Part shown: positions 62,697 to 64,000 of the stretch, in pieces | Layout of the letters: the number at the start of each line of letters is the position of its first letter | Numbering within the stretch: position 1 is the first letter of the stretch | Assembly (NCBI RefSeq): GCF_031457275.1 | Contig: NZ_JAVDWH010000001.1 | Span: forward strand, 868,001 to 932,000 | Origin: Aeromicrobium panaciterrae | GTDB taxonomy: Bacteria; Actinomycetota; Actinomycetes; Propionibacteriales; Nocardioidaceae | Reading direction: 5' to 3' | DNA: 64,000 nt | Notes under the pieces: generated by a model | What the model was told of the DNA's origin: nothing | Seen by the model: only the letters and a program-made list of their open reading frames with translations | Database searches by the model: none | Translations under genes and position numbers: made by a program

Positions 62697-63666
62697 CATC
62701 TCGAAGCGCGCACCCACCAAGAACCTGATGCTGTTCTCGGGTCGCGCGCATCCCGTGCTCGCACAGGAAGTCGCTGACCTCCTCCAGATCGATCTCGTGC
62801 CGACGACGGCATACGACTTCGCCAACGGCGAGATCTACGTCCGCTTCGAAGAGTCCGTACGTGGCTGCGATGCGTTCATCATGCAGAGCCACGCGCAGCC
62901 CATCAACGACGCGATCATGGAGCAGCTGCTCATGATCGACGCGCTCAAGCGCGCTTCGGCCAAGCGCATCACCGTGATCCTGCCGTTCTACGGCTACGCC
63001 CGTCAGGACAAGAAGCACCTGGGCCGCGAACCCATCTCCGCCCGCCTGATGGCTGACCTGTTCCTCGCGTCCGGCGCCGACCGACTCATGACGGTCGACC
63101 TCCACACCGCTCAGATCCAGGGCTTCTTCGACGGCCCCGTTGACCACCTGCTGGCAATGCCAATCCTCACGCGCTACGTGAAGAAGAAGTACGGCAAGAA
63201 GCCGCTCGCCGTGGTCTCGCCTGACGCCGGTCGCATCAAGGTGGCCGAGTCGTGGGCCTCTGCCCTCGGTGAAGCGCCGCTGGCATTCATCCACAAGACT
63301 CGTGACGAGACCAAGCCCAATGAGACCAAGGCCAACCGCGTCGTCGGTGAGGTCGAGGGTCGCGTATGCATTCTGGTCGACGACCTCATCGACACCGGCG
63401 GAACGATTGTCCAGGCCGCCGAAGCACTGATGGCGGACGGTGCCGAGGATGTCGTGATCGTCGCAACGCATGCGGTGTTCTCCGGTCCTGCCGTTGATCG
63501 CCTCAAGAACTCGACAGCGTGCGAAGTCATCGTCACCAACACGCTGCCGTTGTCGGATGACCAGCGCTTCGACAAGCTCACGGTTCTCTCGATCGCCCCG
63601 CTGCTTGCGCAGGCCACCGCCGCGGTGTTCGAAGACGGCTCAGTCACCAGCCTCTTCAAGAACTAG
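62686..63666 (+). CDS. prs: Ribose-phosphate pyrophosphokinase
   Basis: 326 residues from ATG 62686 (an upstream in-frame start at 62662 is less likely). Class I PRPP synthetase motifs: FANGEIYVRFEESVRG, DLHTAQIQGFFD, VVSPDAGRIKVAESW and the PRPP loop ILVDDLIDTGGTIVQAA. Makes PRPP from ribose 5-phosphate and ATP. Coupled to glmU, the usual actinobacterial pair. Confidence 0.96.
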   Translation: MASSISKRAPTKNLMLFSGRAHPVLAQEVADLLQIDLVPTTAYDFANGEIYVRFEESVRGCDAFIMQSHAQPINDAIMEQLLMIDALKRASAKRITVILPFYGYARQDKKHLGREPISARLMADLFLASGADRLMTVDLHTAQIQGFFDGPVDHLLAMPILTRYVKKKYGKKPLAVVSPDAGRIKVAESWASALGEAPLAFIHKTRDETKPNETKANRVVGEVEGRVCILVDDLIDTGGTIVQAAEALMADGAEDVVIVATHAVFSGPAVDRLKNSTACEVIVTNTLPLSDDQRFDKLTVLSIAPLLAQATAAVFEDGSVTSLFKN

Positions 63667-63702
63667 TCACCCCGAGGCGCGTACCGCGTCATACTGAGCG
63701 GC

Positions 63703-63921
63703 ATGAAGCGCGGAGCCATCATTGGCGCAATCACCGGCGGTGTCCTCGGCGTCATCCTGGGCATCTGCATCGTGTGGATCGGGCTGGTCTTTGACGACAG
63801 CCCCGACGGCATTGCGCCGTTGATCATGTTCGGTCTTTTCGCCGCGCTCATGATGACGGGCTTCGTCGCCACGGTCGGCGCTGTCGTTGGCGCGCTGGCA
63901 AAGGCGATCAGCAAGGCCTGA
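63703..63921 (+). CDS. Small two-helix membrane protein
   Basis: 72 residues: two hydrophobic segments (IIGAITGGVLGVILGICIVWI and LIMFGLFAALMMTGFVATVG) joined by an acidic loop (DDSPDGIA). CATACT lies seven bases before the ATG (leaderless-type). No function recognised. Confidence 0.6.
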   Translation: MKRGAIIGAITGGVLGVILGICIVWIGLVFDDSPDGIAPLIMFGLFAALMMTGFVATVGAVVGALAKAISKA

Positions 63922-63927
63922 CTCGAA

Positions 63928-63957
63928 TTGGGCCGAGGGCGCTCGCTGCGATAAGAT
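63928..63957 (+). promoter_or_regulatory. Promoter of a gene beyond the window
   Basis: TTGGGC (63928-63933), an 18-bp spacer and TAAGAT (63952-63957) form a sigma-70-type promoter directed to the right. The transcript would run past base 64000. In related gene orders rplY (L25) follows prs, so an L25 gene is the likely target (inference). Confidence 0.55.
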
Positions 63958-64000
63958 CGCTGAGTTGCCTCGGCGAGGGTTCTTCGGAACCGTGATCGAC

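Noticed and set aside
1..64000. CRISPR arrays, insertion sequences, prophage, integrase genes
   Set aside because: None seen on reading through: no regularly spaced repeats, no transposase or recombinase motifs.

Overview
The window is high-GC, tightly packed chromosomal DNA with actinobacterial hallmarks: an IdeR/DtxR regulator, a complete F420 cofactor biosynthesis cluster, RpfB, a RipA-like NlpC/P60 hydrolase, protein O-mannosyltransferase, a Ruc-like FmdB protein, the gephyrin-like Glp/GlpR division pair, and many apparently leaderless genes (a -10-like hexamer 6-8 nt before an ATG or GTG). Gene content, and gene order resembling what I recall of Mycobacterium tuberculosis Rv0985c-Rv0996 and Rv1002c-Rv1018c, suggest a member of the Propionibacteriales, perhaps Nocardioidaceae (Aeromicrobium/Nocardioides-like). 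The taxon is inference; the gene families are read from the sequence. No insertion sequence, integrase, prophage or CRISPR array was seen.

1-10.4 kb: end of a DedA protein, a thioesterase-like protein, DNA photolyase, the iron regulator, an overlapping CFA-synthase/DUF1295 lipid pair, small membrane proteins, a PLP desulfhydrase/deaminase, a secreted subtilase and a flavoprotein disulfide reductase homologue. 10.4-16.5 kb: the F420 block (fbiA-fbiB facing fbiC-fbiD, plus an F420-dependent LLM oxidoreductase). 16.7-30 kb: stress protein, tRNA-Arg, HAD phosphatase, epimerase, MscL, SAF protein, Ruc-like protein, two CNNM-type transporters, cell-wall hydrolase, then 5-formyl-THF cyclo-ligase <> UDP-glucose pyrophosphorylase - Glp - acetyltransferase - GlpR, and tRNA-Ala.

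30-47 kb is more accessory: SNF2 helicase, small metabolic and secreted proteins, an ECF sigma/DUF4349 pair, a sortase-like protein, a Tad/Flp pilus locus with two pilin genes (one only 56 codons), and the alkane-oxidation operon alkB-rubA1-rubA2-rubB-alkU with a clear palindromic operator. 47-64 kb returns to conserved genes: Pmt, RsmI, MetRS, TatD, RpfB, KsgA, IspE, ABC-F, then MarR, amidase, methyltransferase, tRNA-Gln, GlmU, PRPP synthetase and the promoter of a downstream gene.

The most unusual signals are: (i) a possible two-state hairpin overlapping the ribosome binding site of the main Flp pilin; (ii) glmU with no standard start codon but a well-placed ATC; (iii) an atypical tRNA-Gln preceded by a partial copy of its own 5' end; (iv) a repeated leaderless-promoter layout, including one divergent pair sharing bases; (v) five convergent gene pairs ending on one shared CTAG; (vi) strong excess of the palindrome CGTACG; (vii) a perfect palindrome over the alkB -10 region.
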